From: Toxorhynchites rutilus septentrionalis
Taxonomy: Eukaryota; Arthropoda; Insecta; Diptera; Culicidae
Direction of reading: 5' to 3'
DNA: 64,000 bases
Assembly (NCBI RefSeq): GCF_029784135.1
Contig: NC_073746.1
Location: forward strand, 260,749,598-260,813,597
Part shown: positions 13,253 through 24,082 of the stretch, piece by piece
Position numbering within the stretch: the stretch's first letter is position 1
How the letters are laid out: each line of letters starts with the position of its first letter
Program-made: the position numbers and the translations under genes
Notes under the pieces: model-generated
What the model saw: only the letters and a program-made list of their open reading frames with translations
What the model was told of the DNA's origin: nothing
Databases searched by the model: none

Positions 13253-14060
13253 TTATTGAAGACGTTTGGGCATACTATCGACCAAGTTCTGGAGGAGTTC
13301 TGGAGGGTCGATTTCGTTTCACGTCTTCTGGAAAACCGTGAAATAAGTGTACTTATTAGTGACACCATCTTTCACCACTTTGTTCTCGAGAATATACCTC
13401 AGGTTCTCAATCGGGACTTTGTGGTGGCCATTCATGTAGTTTTATTCTGCGTGAACGGAAATTCTTCTTAGCAGTATGCTCCGGTTCTTTGTCTTGTTGG
13501 GAAACGAAGATGTTTCGTAGGCCAGTTTTCCGAGCGATCCCTTCAGGTTGTCCTTAATGTCATGTCATGATTCCGTGAATTCGCACCAGATTTACAACAC
13601 CAGCTCAGGAAAAACCCCGCCACACAATTACGTTGCCTTCTCCGTGCTTGACTGTAACCTGCAAATGATGTTCCAGCAATCCTTCATCATTCTTCCGCCA
13701 CACTATTTCGTATCGCTTCTTTTCGGAAAGGTCAAATTTTGATTCGTCAGTCCAAAGTACTTTTTTTCAAAAGTCTTTGGGTTGATGATACGTTTCCGTG
13801 CAAATTCCAACCATATCAGCTTACTGCCAACGAGAGGTTTTCCTGAATGACTTTGATACCTTCACTTCCCGGATGATTCGTTGATCCGTCCGGCTATCGG
13901 TCTACCGACGACGGCCTCATCCGTATCTGTCAGCAAGCGAACCACAAGCTTTCTGCTTGTGCACAATTTCACGAAATGTTCCCCGACTTATCCTGAACTT
14001 TTCTGCAATCCTCCGCTGTGAAATCTACTGCAAATTATCCTGAACAACAAGATTGGTCGT
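13253..14060 (-). pseudogene. Tc1-like transposase, heavily broken
   Basis: Read on the minus strand, the pieces follow Tc1 transposase order. An N-terminal helix-turn-helix (RRIAEKFRISRGTFREIV at about 14.0 kb) is followed by TDSRTDQRIIRE. The first catalytic Asp block is LWTDESKFDLSEKKRYE (about 13.72 kb), then VKHGEGNVIVW (about 13.63 kb). Next come FQQDKEPEHTA (about 13.5 kb), the block around the third acidic residue (LHEWPPQSP then a break), and the C-terminus ELLQNLVDSMPKRLQ, with its stop at 13253-13255. Several stops and frameshifts separate them, so no protein can be made. No intact inverted repeats were recognised. This is a different family from the DD37E and DD41D elements of the window. 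Confidence 0.85.
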
Positions 14061-14109
14061 ACAAGTGTACAATGTACGGACATCAAGCTGTATCGGTCAA
14101 TGAAATCCT

Positions 14110-14395
14110 TCACAATCTTCGAAATAAACCCGAGCTGTCGGTTTGACTTAGTAATGATTGAGGTGTAATGAGTATTGAATGTCGATCCAGCACAACTCCA
14201 AGGTCGGTAACTTTTTCAACCCTTCCAAGCAAAGCACCGTCGATTCCGTAATCAAACAGAAACGGGCTTTCCGAACGATGGAACGTCTTAACGATCTTCC
14301 AGGCGATCGTCAAAATAAAAGCGATGGTATACCATCAGGACCCGGCGAAAGGGAACTTTTTCTCAGCAGAGATGACTATAGCAAAAGTAACTACG
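14110..14395 (-). pseudogene. Non-LTR reverse transcriptase fragment with internal deletion
   Basis: On the minus strand the RT motif SLSPGPDGIPSL (about 14.34 kb) is followed almost at once by the late palm/thumb segment VEKVTDLGVVLDRHSI (about 14.2 kb). The central palm with the YADD box is missing. The C-terminal part resembles Jockey-type LINEs (the DLGVxLD motif). Different from, but related to, the element at 14680-16990. Confidence 0.75.
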
Positions 14396-14504
14396 AACGT
14401 CGTCAGGCTAATGACGTCCGAAAGAACACCCGCCACGCACACATATCAGACCTAACGCCAACTTTGCTATGTCTAGATTTAGGAGATTTTATTGTTTATA
14501 CATA

Positions 14505-14675
14505 GGAGAGGTGGGGGTAAAATGGACATGTTAAGAAGAACTTCAATTATATCTTTGGAAACTCATGTTTCCATAAACTTTGATGCACTTTCTTGCAATT
14601 CAATATAAAAAAAATCAAAATCGAAAGAATCCACATAGAAGTGATATCGTACTATTTTTTCCTCAGTACGTTCTA
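14505..14675 (+). repeat. Left part of a repeat interrupted by a LINE
   Basis: Begins GTGGGGGTAAAATGGAC, matches the family fragment at 7085-7200, and pairs with the inverted GTCCGTTTTACCCCAC at 17091-17110. The Jockey-type LINE between them appears to have landed inside this repeat. Confidence 0.5.
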
Positions 14676-14679
14676 CGTA

Positions 14680-16990
14680 AATTTCTTTATTTATTTCGTC
14701 AAACTATAGTAGACAACAAATTACATACATTACATTACAATTACAATATACTTAATGAATAATTTATAGCTATATTTATGAAAATCAATTATAAGAGGTA
14801 TCATGTCTTTAGTATTAATAATAAATTACGAACTGCAACGCAGCAAACATATATGACAAAACTGTAATTCACGAATACAATGATCTTTCAGTCAATGACT
14901 TTTTCAATAATTTCTTCGTCATTGTCACATCAATTACATTACTGTACTTATTGTACGTTCTCATCATTCTATTAAGTGGACCATTCATAGCATATAAAGT
15001 TCGAAATGAAGTTGGTTTGAACAAATTCCGTGCTCGCAAGGCTCGTGTTGGTGCATAAAAATTTAGATTATCAAGTAAGTTTTCAGAGCTAATCCTGTGT
15101 GAAACTAAGTCAATTAAACATGAAATTGTGGCATTTTCTCTGCGTTTCTCAAGTGTTTCAATATTTATTAACATACAACGAGCTTCATATGGAGGAAGGG
15201 GAGATGTTGTCCAGCCTAGCTTTCTCAGGGCAAATAATAAAAATTGTTTTTGTACTGATTCTATTCGATTGGAGTGCAGTTCTTGATGCAATGCCCATAC
15301 CCAGTGCCCATACAACACTGCAATATTCTAAAATAGATCTTACAAAACTTATATACAATGTTTTTATTGTGTATGGATCACTGAAATTGTAACTAAATCT
15401 TTTTATGAAACCGAGCATACTATTTGCTTTATTGATCATTGTATTGTAATGTTCGCCAAAAGTGAGTTTCGAATCAAGAATTATACCTAAATCTCTAATT
15501 TTGACGCATCTCTCTACAGTTTCAAATCCTAAAGAACATATGAAGTCATAAGTTTCATGTTTTCGAGTATACGACATAATATTACATTTTTTCACATTAA
15601 TATCTAAAAGACTTTTCACGCACCATTCGTAGAAAACATCTACTTCTTGTTGGAAAATCACAAGGTCACTACATTTGGTTACTTCCATGTACAATTTCAT
15701 ATCATCAGCATATATTAGAATGTTGAGGTTAGTTAATACTAGTGACACATCATTTACGAATAGGATGAAAAGTAAAGGGCCTAAGTGAGAACCTTGTGGA
15801 ACTCCGGATGTGACATTCACTGGATTAGAGATTTTTCCTCTAAAACGAACAAACTGTGTAAGATTCTACCCACTTCAATAAATTTCCAGTTACTCCCATA
15901 CGTTGGAGCTTGAAAATAAGCATTGGAATATCTACTCTGTCGAAAGCCTTGCTGAAGTCTGTATAAAGAGTCTCGACAACGTTGCCTCTATCCATTACCG
16001 CAAGAGAATAGGATACAAATTCTAACAGATTTGTGGCAGTGGATCTTTCTTTATAAAAACCATGTTGATTCGGTGAAATATAATGTTTTAACTGATTGAA
16101 CATTTTAGTATTGACAATAGATTCAAATAATTTGGGAATACAAGATAATATGGCGATGCCACGATAGTTATTTATGTCAGAACGGTTACCCGATTTGAAT
16201 ATGGGTAGTAGGAATGATTTTTTTCCAGACAGAAGGAAATATTGCCAATTTTAGCGATAAATTGAAAAGCAAGGACAAAGGACGAACGAAAGCCGGTGCC
16301 AACTTTTTCAACAACATTGGAGGGATACCATCCGGCCCGGGACCTTTAGATGAATCTAGACCCTCCAGCGCGATAAGAAGTTCATTAGCGGTAATATTAT
16401 TAATTGAGACCGAGTTTGCACACTCGGGTAAAAACGAAAAATAATCGTAATCTCGAACCACGTTATTTGTTGTGTAGTTACCTTGGAAAAAACGGGCGAA
16501 TTGATTACTAATATCACTATCATTTGATCCAACGTATTCTCCAAATTTCATACTTGATGGAAAATTATTAGATTTCATTTTATCGCTGGTAAAATTTAAA
16601 AAAATCTTAGGATCGGATTTAATATTATTTTCTATCCTTGTAATATACCTTTCATATTCTAGTGATAATTTCGCATCAAAGTTTTTACAAATATCTTTGT
16701 ATATGATTATTTAAATTATCCAAAGTTTCGCTGGCTTTGTATCTTTTATGAGCTTTTTGTTTTTTTGTTTTTGAGATTTTTAATATCACGAGTGAACCAT
16801 ACTGGTGTTTTTGAATTTGTATTAAGTTTTTTCTTTCTTGTTGGAACATGTTCGCTTATGATTCTATACAGATTATCATCAAAAATTTCAACAGCTTTGT
16901 GTATGTTCCTTTCATCTTTAAGTAGAAATTCAGCAGTATAAACGGATAGACCCTCAACTATTTTGCTTTTGGTTCCAGTCAGCTTCTAAA
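14680..16990 (-). mobile_element. Jockey-type non-LTR retrotransposon, 5' truncated
   Basis: Minus-strand LINE body ending in a (TAAA)n-type 3' tail at about 14680-14700. It keeps the linker before RT, the RT and a C-terminal domain. The endonuclease and ORF1 are absent, so it is a typical 5'-truncated insertion. The coding part is described separately. Confidence 0.8.
14869..16935 (-). pseudogene. Jockey-type LINE ORF2 (reverse transcriptase), broken
   Basis: The order on the minus strand is as follows. A linker has PVWFTRDIKNLK and KSDPKIFLNF (about 16.6-16.8 kb). RT motifs follow: GLDSSKGPGPDGIPP (about 16.35 kb), then TDFSKAFDRVDIPML with the first catalytic Asp (about 15.95 kb). Next are SGVPQGSHLGPLLF (about 15.8 kb), IYADDMKLY, the catalytic YADD box (about 15.7 kb), and KIRDLGIILDSKLTF (about 15.5 kb). 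The C-terminus (ESVQKQFLLFALRKLGW) ends with a stop at 14869. At least three frameshifts and a small deletion just before the PQG motif break it. No RNase H domain is present. Related to the right-edge RT at 63487. Confidence 0.9.
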
Positions 16991-17117
16991 CAGTCTACAT
17001 TTGGCTATTTAATTTCCATTTATAGACGCAGGGCATTCCTTAGGAATAGATTAAACAGACTTTTCACAGTCCATCTCACTCCTACTGGCATCTGTCCGTT
17101 TTACCCCACCAGTACAA
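16991..17117 (-). repeat. Right part of the repeat interrupted by the LINE
   Basis: Ends with GTCCGTTTTACCCCAC, the inverted partner of the start at 14505. Together the two parts make a composite of about 300 bp once the LINE is removed. Confidence 0.45.
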
Positions 17118-17706
17118 TTATTTCAATAATTTAAATGTTCCTCTCAAAAATGAATTTACTTTTTCGTACATACCTTATATCGCTTCTCTGTGAACTCACA
17201 AACCGAAATATAACCATCAGCGAATTGAATTTTGATATTAAACCGCTCAAGATGCTTAAAGCTAAAAGGTAAAAGCTAAAAGTAGAATGCTAAGTAGAAT
17301 GTAGGCAAAAAGATTGCTCGTTGCGTCAGGGAGGAAAGCGAGTGATTAGTGCAGTCGAATAAACATACCCATTTTAATCGTTAAATTGTTTAACTTTTAC
17401 ACTATATTTTCTATTCTTGTTTCAAGCAAAAAAAAATGCTGGATGATGATGATGATGTTGGATTAAAGAGGCTTTAAACTTTTCAGTTCATTCGCCTCTA
17501 AAAATGCTGGATAAATTTCCTGTCTAATGGTATATAACACATAATATGTTGCAATAGCGATTTTGAAAAATATACGTTTGAAAACTCTTAATGAACATTT
17601 TTTCGTAGAGTGACCCCCCTATATAGAAATCAATGACATAGTCCTATGTCAAAATCTGTTCTCTTAGCATAAAAAATACCCATTTATTTTCTACAAAATA
17701 TTACAT
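17118..17706. other. No gene seen
   Basis: AT-rich spacer with a small AAAGCTAAAAG repeat near 17.27 kb and a GATGATGATGATG run near 17.45 kb. No coding signal. Confidence 0.5.
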
Positions 17707-18111
17707 TTACTTACTAAATACATATTTACATTCACTTACTACAAATACTACATTAACATTCGCAAGCCTCGAATCACTCGAGCATTTGATGATACTTATA
17801 CAAAATCTTTCTAAACTTAGATTACATAATATCAAAAATTTTAAAATTTTCGACCTGTCGCCACGATGTGCAATCAAATCTTTCGATCTTAACACTGCGT
17901 TCATCATGTCGTTGCTGAGCCTATTTAGAACCTTATTCTTGTTCTGATTATATTCAGAAAAAAAGTATGTCGAGGAGTGAGGCATAGTGGGATCGTGTGA
18001 AACAAGGCATCGAAGTGCCGGAAATGCTAGCGAACCAATTTTGTTCATTAAACCTGCAAATGTTTGTTTTGTGAAACTTTTACTTACTTTTAGGGCACTG
18101 ACTAACTCCAC
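17707..18111 (-). pseudogene. hAT transposase C-terminal (dimerisation) domain, copy A
   Basis: The minus frame reads VSHDPTMPHSSTYFFSEYNQ and soon after RLSNDMMNAVLRSKDL. This has the pattern of the hAT family C-terminal dimerisation domain (PHSSxxxERxFS, then RNRLSNDTLxxxL). No upstream DDE core was found, and the expected ERIFS has become YFFSE. It is a fragment. A second, differently broken version of the same domain lies upstream at 18446-18770. Confidence 0.65.
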
Positions 18112-18445
18112 GGGAAAACTGCTATGTTATCCTTATTATCTGCCTTCGCCATTTATTGTTCTGATAGTTTCTACCGCTGCCATACCAACATGAATATTCT
18201 TGTCTCTTTTCAAATGATCTCTAAATTCAGTAGTCAAAAGATTTGACATTTAAACAACGTCAGATATTTCAGCTTTTTATGTGGCATCGAGAATTCCGGT
18301 TTTTCAGCCAGGAACAAACAATTTAATCTGCTGATCTGGGGAAAAATAACTCCAAACCCCAATCTGTCAGTATTCTGCAAGCAGTCTGATTTTTGTCATA
18401 GTTATACTGGAATCTTTTTCATCTGTATTTTTCTTTCAAGAGTCT

Positions 18446-18770
18446 CTATCGCAATCTGTACCATTCAAAATATTTCTTGCATAGAAAAAAATTGTTGAAA
18501 AAAAGAACTAAAGCCTCAAATGTCTCATTTGTTTGATAAATGTTATACACACTCTTGCTAAACTTTGACTGCATCAGTTTTTCAAAGTTTCGTGCTGCCC
18601 TATGCTGTTTGACCAAATGTTCACAATTCAAGATTTTGATCATAGAATCGTTGCTTTGACGTGTTGGATGTTTAGTTTGGTTGTTGTTATAATCAGAAAA
18701 AAAAATCATTCGACAGTTGCCGAGGAGTGAGGCATAGTAAGAATATTAAAATGCAAGCGAACTGCCATTT
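18446..18770 (-). pseudogene. hAT transposase C-terminal domain, copy B
   Basis: The minus strand reads TMPHSSATVE, then a stop and a frame change in a T run, then FSDYNNNQTK and RQSNDSMIKILNCEHLV. It is the same domain as copy A in the same orientation, about 750 bp upstream. Both copies share the GAGGAGTGAGGCATAGT stretch (17973 and 18722). Either two related hAT elements decayed side by side or one 3' end was duplicated. Confidence 0.65.
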
Positions 18771-19135
18771 CTTTTCAAGCAACCAATTTTTGTCTAGCAG
18801 AGATTTCTTTACGGAGCAATTTTATATTTGGGCACGGTATTCATTCCCCATCATAAAAACGTAAAAATGCTTCCAATACTTCTTTGATGCTTATTAGATT
18901 GGGAATGCTTTTGGGATTTAACCCCTTCTCGAACGATTTGATTTTCGAAAGAGCGAAACAAATGCAAACGCTTCGAAGGATCACACATCGAGTAATCTCG
19001 CTTCTCTGCTGAGCGTCTCTGTGTCTTGTGATATGCAAGCGTACCTCTTCCTCTTCTTCTGTAGGAGCATTGTACCACTGCGACCATTAGTTTGATCTAT
19101 TGTAGTGCACTCCAGTTTGCTATGTATGCGCAGTG
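18771..19135 (-). other. Probable 3' untranslated part of the Loa-type LINE
   Basis: Lies directly after the stop of the LINE ORF2 on the minus strand. It contains no further protein motif; its exact 3' end could not be placed. Confidence 0.4.
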
Positions 19136-20463
19136 TCAGTTCGTTCCATCACTCAGGGAATAAGTGATAGTCGCACCAGGACTTTGCATATCCCCCCACG
19201 AAGGTATGACTTCCCTTATGAAGTTCCTTACCTGTTTTGGTTCAGCAGACCAAATCTCGTTAGGCATAAGAATGCCCTTTCCAAGAATTCGCAGTCTTCA
19301 CTGAATTAGTGTACTGCATTGACACAGTAAATGTTCCGAAGTCTCAGCTTCGAAATTGCAGAAACGACAGTTATCATCTGCCAGTTTTCCTATTTTTTTA
19401 AGATGATACCTGCTTGGACAGTGTCCGGTCAATAGACCGGTTAATGTAGTCAAATCTGCCTTATTCAAGCTGAGTAGGTTGCGTGTTATTCTGTTACAAG
19501 GTGTAATAAATAATTTGGATTGTATTGGTGTTGATAGAGCCCTCCAGTTGGCTTCAATCATTTATATTTTCCAGGTTTTGAGCTCCGATTTCATGCATGA
19601 TGTAAATAATCCACAAAATGGCTCAGGCCCGACGAATTTAGTTGAAGATCCTAATCTTGCTAAGAGATCGGCTTTTTCATTACCTTCTATATCACTGTTA
19701 CCAAGCACCCAGTATAGGTTAACTTCGTTAGTAGCAGCTAGTGGTTTTAAGGATAAAATACATTCCCAAACTAGCTTTGACCGACATGTGTATGCTTTTA
19801 CTGCATGAGGAGCTGCTTGGCTATCTGAGAAGATACAGATATTGGCATACCTGTATTTTCTAGTCAAACAAATATTTGTACATGTTAGAATAGCTTGTAT
19901 TTCTGCTTGAAAAACTGTAGGCCACTGTCCCATTGGAATTGACATGTCGATTCCTGGTCCAGCAATACCAGCTCCCGTAGATTTGCCGATTTTAGATCCA
20001 TCGATATAAAACACGAACGATCCATCGGTATAAAACACTGGACGAGTTTTGGGACCACCTTCTTCCCATTCGTTGCGATTGAATTCAATCGCTTCGAAGG
20101 AACACTGAAGTTAGTCTTCGTTTCCATCCAGTCTTCATTCATGCTTACTATAGTGTTCAGTTGAAAATCTTTCAGGATTTGTAAATGCCCTGTGAGATCT
20201 TCTTCTAGAAAATATTTTATACGTTTCAGCCTAAGAGCACCTTTTTCCGCTTCAAGTTGCACATATTGGTGCAAGGGTAGAAGGTATAAAAGAGCATCTA
20301 TGGCTTTGGAAGGTGCGCTAGGCATTGCCCCAGTTATTGATAAGCATACCTGACGTTGTAGTTTATCGAGCTTTTTCTGAGCTGATATTTGTGTAGTTTT
20401 AGGCCACCACAAAGCATATGTTAGTCTGGGTCTCACAATTGTCGAGTAAATCCAGTGAATCAT
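19136..20463 (-). pseudogene. Loa-type LINE: RT thumb, RNase H and C-terminal domain
   Basis: The minus strand gives MIHWIYSTIVRPRLTYALWW (RT thumb) from 20463. RNase H follows with FYIDGSKIG (Asp, about 19.98 kb), FQAEIQAIL (Glu), CIFSDSQAA (Asp) and GNEKADLLA (final Asp, about 19.68 kb); the usual HxGIxGNE histidine is replaced, reading LGNSDIEGNEKAD. The C-terminal zinc-knuckle-like CRFCNFEAETSEHLLCQC follows (about 19.33 kb). After a frameshift near 19.29 kb the reading resumes as RILGKGILMPNEIW, passes IPSWGDMQSPGATIT and ends at a stop in 19136-19138. A duplicated FYTDGSFVFYIDGS sits at the RNase H start. Confidence 0.85.
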
Positions 20464-20471
20464 TCTCGGTT

Positions 20472-22090
20472 TTAGTCCCCACTGAAGCTCCAGAGAGCAG
20501 TCTGGACTTTAGATATTGCATACTCCAGTTGGTCGTTCCAATTTAGTTTTTGGTCAAGCATGACACCTAAATATTTGGTTCGTTTTGAAAGCTCCAATTG
20601 TACACCTCCCAATCTAAGAGGTGGAATCTTATACTTTCTTTTTCTGGTAAATGGAATTATGACTGTTTTTGAAGGATTAACACTAAGTCTTTCCAAGTTG
20701 CACCATTTGAGTGTGTAGTTAAGGGCTGTTTGCATTCTATTGGAAATAGTATACTCACATTTACCCCTCACTAAGATGATTATGTCATCAGCAAAACCAA
20801 TGACTTCGTATCCTAAATTAGCTAGGTTATAAAGAAGATCGTCGACAACTAGGGACCACAACAGAGGAGACAGAACTCCTTCTTGAGGGCAAACTCTAGT
20901 TGGTTTCGTTGTTAGAGTAGATCCTCCTAATTTAGCTGTTATTAGTCGGTTGGTTAGCATGGCATGTATCCAGTTGGAGATCCCATGTCAAAACTACCTT
21001 TTTTCATAGCTTTATTTATAGAGTTGTAGGATGCATTGTCAAATGCTTCCTCAATATCAAGAAAAGCTGTAAGTGAGATTTTTTTAGCATCAAAAGACTT
21101 CTCTATTTTTGAAATTAACGTGTGAAGCGCTGTTTCAGTTGATTTATTTGCTTGGTAGGCAAATAGAAAATTTGTTCAATGGTCTCCTGTTCAAATATGA
21201 TAATTTGATATGGAGATCAGTGACCTTTTCCATCATTTTTAAGATGACAGATGTTAGACTAATTGGTCTATACGCTTTGGGAGTCGTCCTGTCACGTTTG
21301 CCAGCCTTGGGAATAAATATAACCCGGACTTCTCGCCATTTACTAGGAATGTAGCTTAGTACCATACTAGCTCTAAACATCTCCGTTAGAAGAGGGACAG
21401 TGATATCCTTACTTTTTTGTAACAGCACCGAATAAATCCCGTCTGGTCCTGGAGATTTAAAGGGCTTCAAGGAATCCACTGCCCATTCAACCCTTGACTT
21501 CGTGAAGACCGCCATAGCCAATTCATTACTCTATTCTCGTCTCTGCGTGTTCGGATTGAGCCTGGGAAGTGTGTTTCCATTATGATACTAAGTGTTCCCT
21601 GGGAATCGGTTGTATATTGACCATTTCCTTTTTTCAGACTACCAAGTCCGTTGGTATGATCCTTAGAAAGGGCTTTATCAAGTCTTGCTACAACAGGTAA
21701 ACTTTCTACTTGTTCACATGTGAACTTCCAATCCCTTCTCTTAGATTTACGGATTTCTTTGTTATATTCTGTTAGACAGTTTTTGTAATCTGTCCAATCA
21801 GAGGTAATTTTTGCTTTGTTGGAAAGTTTTCCAGACAATTTTCTAAGTCTTTCAAGTTTTTTTTTTCCACCAAGATGCATCCTTACTTGATGTTTTTTGC
21901 TTCAGTGGACAGTTTTCTTCGAAGGTAGATTTAATATTGGTTTCAAATTCTGATGAAACTATTTCAAGCTGTTCAGTGGAAGAAATACTTTCCACTGATA
22001 TCAAAATTTTCTCCTGAAGTTTGGAATGATAATTATCCTAATTTGTTTTTCTTGGATCTCTGAATTGTTCGATCAAAAGATCACCAGAAT
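20472..22090 (-). pseudogene. Loa-type LINE: linker and reverse transcriptase palm
   Basis: From high to low coordinate, the linker has ENCPLKQKTSSKDASWW and KSKRRDWKFTCEQV. RT motifs follow: LKPFKSPGPDGIYSVLLQK (about 21.45 kb), IPKAGKRDRTTPKAYRPIS (about 21.3 kb), and TAFLDIEEAFDNASYNSI with the first catalytic Asp (about 21.05 kb). Next are CPQEGVLSPLLWSL (about 20.88 kb) and VIGFADDIIILV, the YADD box with Phe (about 20.8 kb), then RTKYLGVMLDQKLNW (about 20.55 kb). Frameshifts occur near 21.5, 21.15, 20.97 and 20.48 kb, so the copy is dead. Confidence 0.88.
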
Positions 22091-22092
22091 TA

Positions 22093-23390
22093 AAGGGTGT
22101 GTCACATCAAATTGCATCACGGAAAAAACGCTGTAGAAATTCGCCCAGTAGACCGATCCTTTTGAAAATTTTAGACAGTAAAATAAAAACTATTAAACAA
22201 CTTTTGGCATTTTCTTTTTATTCATACTTCGAGCCCGAGCCCGTATGCTCGCACCTTCCTCTTTACCCCGTCCATAAGGTTCTGTACAACGTCAGGTTGT
22301 AGTTTTTTTTAACAGAAATCCATTTTCTCTTGAAGTCCGCCTCCGATTTGACAACTTTTGGGTTCTTCCGGAGGGCCTGCTTCATAATCGCCCAATATTT
22401 CTCTATTGGGCGAAGCTCCGGCGCGTTGGGCGGGTTTATTTCCTTTGGCACGAAGGTGACCCCGTTGGCTTCGTACCACTCCAACACGTCCTTTGAATAG
22501 TGGCACGAAGCGAGATCCGGCCAGAAGATGGTCGGGTCCTCGTGCTGCTTCAATAGTGGTAGTAAGCGCCTCTGTAGGCACTCCTTAAGGTAAACCTGCC
22601 CGTTTACCGTGCCGGTCATTACGAAGGGGGCGCTCCGCTTTCCGCAAGAGCAGATGGCTTGCCACACCATGTACTTTTTGGCAAACTTGGATAGTTTCTG
22701 CTTGCGAATCTCCTCCGGAACGCTGAATTCGTCCTCTGCGGAGAAGAACAACAGGCCCGGCAGCTGACGAAAGTCCGCTTTGACGTAGGTTTCGTCGTCC
22801 ATTACCAGGCAATGCGGCTTCGTCAGCATTTCGGTGTACAGCTTCCGGGCTCGCGTCTTCCCCACCATGTTTTGCCTTTCGTCGCGGTTAGGAGCCTTCT
22901 GAACCTTGTATGTACGCAGGCCCTCCCGCTGCTTGGTCCGCTGGACGAATGAACTTGACAAATTCAGCTTATTGGCGACATCCCGGACCGAACTTCTCGG
23001 ATCACGTCTAAACTGCTTAACTACGCGCTTGTGATCTTTTTCACTGACGGAGCATCCATTTTTGCCGTTCTTCACCTTCCGGTCGATGGTTAGGTTCTCG
23101 AAGTATCGTTTTAGTACTCTGCTGACCGTGGATTGGACGATTCCCAGCATCTTACCGATGTCCCGATGTGACAACTCCGGATTCTCGAAATGAGTGCACA
23201 GGATTAATTCACGACGCTCTTTTTCGTTCGACGACATTTTTCCAAATTTACGAAAAATTGACAGTGAAGCATGGCCAACGTGATCTATACACTCTTATCT
23301 GATTTTAAAGCGAAAGCTGAAGATATAATTCCTAAAAATTAAATTTCTACAGCGTTTTTTCCGTGATGCAATTTGATGTGACACACCCTT
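22093..23390 (-). mobile_element. Tc1/mariner element, DD37E group, copy 2 (inserted in the Loa-type LINE)
   Basis: A 1298-bp inverted copy of the element at 3364-4652, with the same terminal inverted repeats and TA duplications at 22091-22092 and 23391-23392. It interrupts the LINE between endonuclease and RT. It keeps the nine bases that copy 1 lost. Confidence 0.94.
22263..23237 (-). pseudogene. DD37E-group transposase, C-terminal frameshift
   Basis: Same protein as at 3516-4523 with a few substitutions. The catalytic loop is complete: 37 residues separate the Asp of FWPDLASCHY from the Glu of RPIEKYW, which defines the DD37E signature. The frame breaks near the end. Copy 1 has GTTC followed by eight A, while here the C is missing, so after KWISV the reading changes to KKNYNLTLYRTLWTG and the normal last 30 or so residues are lost. 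The DDE core itself is intact. The ATG at 23235-23237 is in the same place as in copy 1. Confidence 0.9.
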
Positions 23391-23392
23391 TA

Positions 23393-24082
23393 TAATTAAA
23401 GATTATATGTTTATGATCAGATAGAGATTCTTCATTTGACACATGCCATTTTTTTTATCTTATCTGATAGTTTAGAACTGCAGAGTGTTAGATCAAGAAC
23501 TTCTTATCTAATAGAGTTAACAAATGTTGGGTCGTTTCCTTGGTTACAAATGTTAATATAATTTGACATTAAATAGTCAAGCAAACATTCACCTCTAACA
23601 TTGATGTCGCTACTGCCCCAGACCGTATGGAGGGCATTGGCGTCACATCCTATGATGAATTGTATGTTATTTAATTTACAATGTTGTATCAGCATAGAAA
23701 CTTCAAATGGAGGAACTTCAACGTTATCTCCTGGAAAATAAGCCGAAGCGACGATGATAACGGTTTTTCCTCGGGTCGTTGGAACCTCCAATTGTATTGC
23801 CACGATGTCACGGTTGATAAATTCTGTGATCGGTACATACCTAATGTTATCCCGTATAAGAATTGTTGCTCTTGGTGCAGTTTGTGTGCTGTCATAGAGA
23901 AGCTTACATTTTTGTGTAGAGATTCCATGAATCCTAGAATTATAGAACCAAGGCTCTTGAATAAGAGCCACATCCAAAGTTTCGTGAATGAACCTTCTGC
24001 ATAGGACGCTGCTTGCTCCCTTGACGTGATGAAGGTTCACCTGAATAAACTTTATTCTGTCCAGCATTTTGTTCGTCTCCAT
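23393..24082 (-). pseudogene. Loa-type LINE: apurinic-like endonuclease domain
   Basis: Starts METNKMLDRIKFIQVNLHH at 24082, overlapping the stop of the upstream frame as TAATG. Endonuclease motifs in order are QVNLHH (Asn), ALIQEPWF (catalytic Glu), VASAYFPG, and IIGCDANALHTVWGS (Asp and Asn of the DxN motif). After a one-base frameshift near 23505 come EVLDLTLCSS and SLSDHKHIIF, the final SDH motif. All catalytic residues can be seen. It nicks the genomic target to prime reverse transcription in live elements. The reading runs straight into the DD37E insertion at 23392. Confidence 0.85.

Noticed and set aside
19156..19174. 19-base identity with 45867-45885 (GGGAATAAGTGATAGTCGC), suggesting a shared mariner fragment
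   Set aside because: At 19.1 kb this is the coding end of the Loa-type LINE (GATITYSLSDGTN in frame); the match to the mariner-like piece is in another frame and is probably chance.
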